Shown here: in pieces, positions 63,633 through 64,000 of the stretch
Numbering within the stretch: position 1 is the first letter of the stretch
How the letters are laid out: every line of letters begins with the position of its first letter
Origin: Candidatus Obscuribacterales bacterium
GTDB lineage: Bacteria > Cyanobacteriota > Vampirovibrionia > Obscuribacterales > Obscuribacteraceae
Reading direction: 5' to 3'
NCBI GenBank assembly: GCA_019750335.1
Contig: JAIEOQ010000003.1
Location: 310,001 to 374,000 of the forward strand
Length of the DNA stretch: 64,000 nucleotides
The notes under the pieces: model-generated
Seen by the model: the letters and a program-made list of their open reading frames with translations, nothing else
The model's database searches: none
What the model was told of the DNA's origin: nothing
Made by a program: the position numbers and the translations under genes

Positions 63633-63950
63633 TTCGTTTATTGAACCGAGAGCCAAAATAATTTCTTCAACTATAGATAAAGCTAGAAGCATGCCTGAAG
63701 GCATAAATTTTTTGGTTTTAAATAAACGTATGCCGAAAACTACGATCAATAACCCGGTTACTACCATTCCGCACAAAAAACCGCTTTCCGGATTTCTTCG
63801 ACTAATCGAATGGCAAGTAATCAACAGTGCACCACTTATCAACCCTGAAAGTAAGGACGCTTTGCTCTTTGCTTTCAAAAAGCCAAAAACGCCTCCTAGC
63901 AAAACTAAGATGCCAAAAACCAAAAGTGAAATAGTGGCTGCCTGATCCAT
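63624..63950 (-). CDS. TMEM14-family small membrane protein
   Basis: Four helices in 108 residues. The signatures GGVFGFLKAKSKASLLSGLISGALL and FKTKKFMPSGMLLALSIVEEI match the TMEM14/FAX1 group, whose plant members move fatty acids across plastid envelopes and which is common in Cyanobacteria. AAGG lies seven bases before ATG 63950. Separate from the sdh genes, upstream of them on the same strand by about 290 bases. Confidence 0.85.
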   Translation of the reverse strand: MDQAATISLLVFGILVLLGGVFGFLKAKSKASLLSGLISGALLITCHSISRRNPESGFLCGMVVTGLLIVVFGIRLFKTKKFMPSGMLLALSIVEEIILALGSINETA

Positions 63951-64000
63951 ATCTAAACCTTATAAAGTGCCTAGTCAGTCTAGCAGGGTCAGACAAAATA

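Noticed and set aside
1-64000. Prophage, integron or insertion sequence
   Set aside because: No integrase, transposase, capsid or terminase-like ORF and no tRNA were seen; gene content is chromosomal.

Overview
The window reads as chromosomal DNA from a Gram-negative, non-photosynthetic relative of the Cyanobacteria, most likely Vampirovibrionia/'Melainabacteria' and perhaps Obscuribacterales. This is inference from gene content, not a database result. Evidence for an outer membrane is a KdsD-type arabinose-5-phosphate isomerase (Kdo synthesis), an LptD/OstA-like barrel protein and a second putative barrel. Evidence for a rod-shaped, Min-dividing cell is rodA and minCDE. TPR-CHAT, FecR, DUF4384 and TMEM14 proteins together with PQQ-propeller and zinc-ribbon Ser/Thr kinases recall cyanobacteria-like lineages. 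GTG and TTG starts are common and often have a good Shine-Dalgarno (SD) site. I see no rRNA, tRNA, CRISPR, insertion sequence, prophage or integrase gene, and no gene-free stretch longer than about 300 bases.

Layout. 1-4.8 kb: kdsD end (-), a Ser/Thr kinase with a PQQ propeller whose frame is broken at a G run (+), a UbiA/MqnP prenyltransferase (-) and an unknown gene (+). 4.8-10 kb: rodA, minE, minD, minC, a small exported protein and the GTPase meaB, all on the minus strand. 10-13.2 kb: an exported FGG-repeat protein, a coiled-coil protein, nagA and a ROK sugar kinase. 13.2-18.4 kb: the LptD-like gene (-), then a tightly coupled operon of iron alcohol dehydrogenase, SCP2 protein and PfkB kinase (+), followed by a 44-residue membrane peptide missing from the ORF track. 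18.6-24.9 kb: a ribbon-helix-helix regulator, membrane proteins including a CPBP protease, recO, glyA and a WecA-like transferase. 24.9-32 kb: a charged coiled-coil gene behind a perfect 19-bp inverted repeat, ACT-malic enzyme, a Tat-type superoxide dismutase, a GH63/MGH1-like hydrolase, an AlkA-like glycosylase and a Nudix hydrolase.

32-47.3 kb is the most unusual part. It holds two DUF4384-type proteins (one fused to a trypsin-like protease), a sigma-like protein fused to three helix-hairpin-helix repeats, an unknown 403-residue partner, a zinc-ribbon/PEGA-like membrane protein overlapping a zinc-ribbon Ser/Thr kinase, a TMTC-like glycosyltransferase, a FecR/DUF4214 polyproline protein divergent from a TPR-CHAT protease, and a putative barrel. 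An 11-bp inverted pair lies between the FecR and CHAT genes. I propose this as a candidate envelope-sensing and protease signalling locus.

47.4-64 kb: acyl-CoA thioesterase, corrinoid adenosyltransferase, CtpA protease, flippase-like membrane protein, CCA-adding enzyme, M23 peptidase, an aldehyde dehydrogenase translationally coupled to nanE, a rhomboid protease with a helical N-terminal part, zinc-ribbon and small unknown proteins, a VOC protein, a three-gene succinate dehydrogenase resembling mycobacterial Sdh1, and a TMEM14 protein.

How the genes work together: nagA, the ROK kinase and nanE point to amino-sugar catabolism. MqnP and succinate dehydrogenase point to a menaquinone respiratory chain. 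MeaB and the corrinoid adenosyltransferase imply B12-dependent methylmalonyl-CoA mutase elsewhere in the genome. KdsD, LptD-like, WecA-like, RodA, CtpA and the M23 peptidase build and remodel the envelope.
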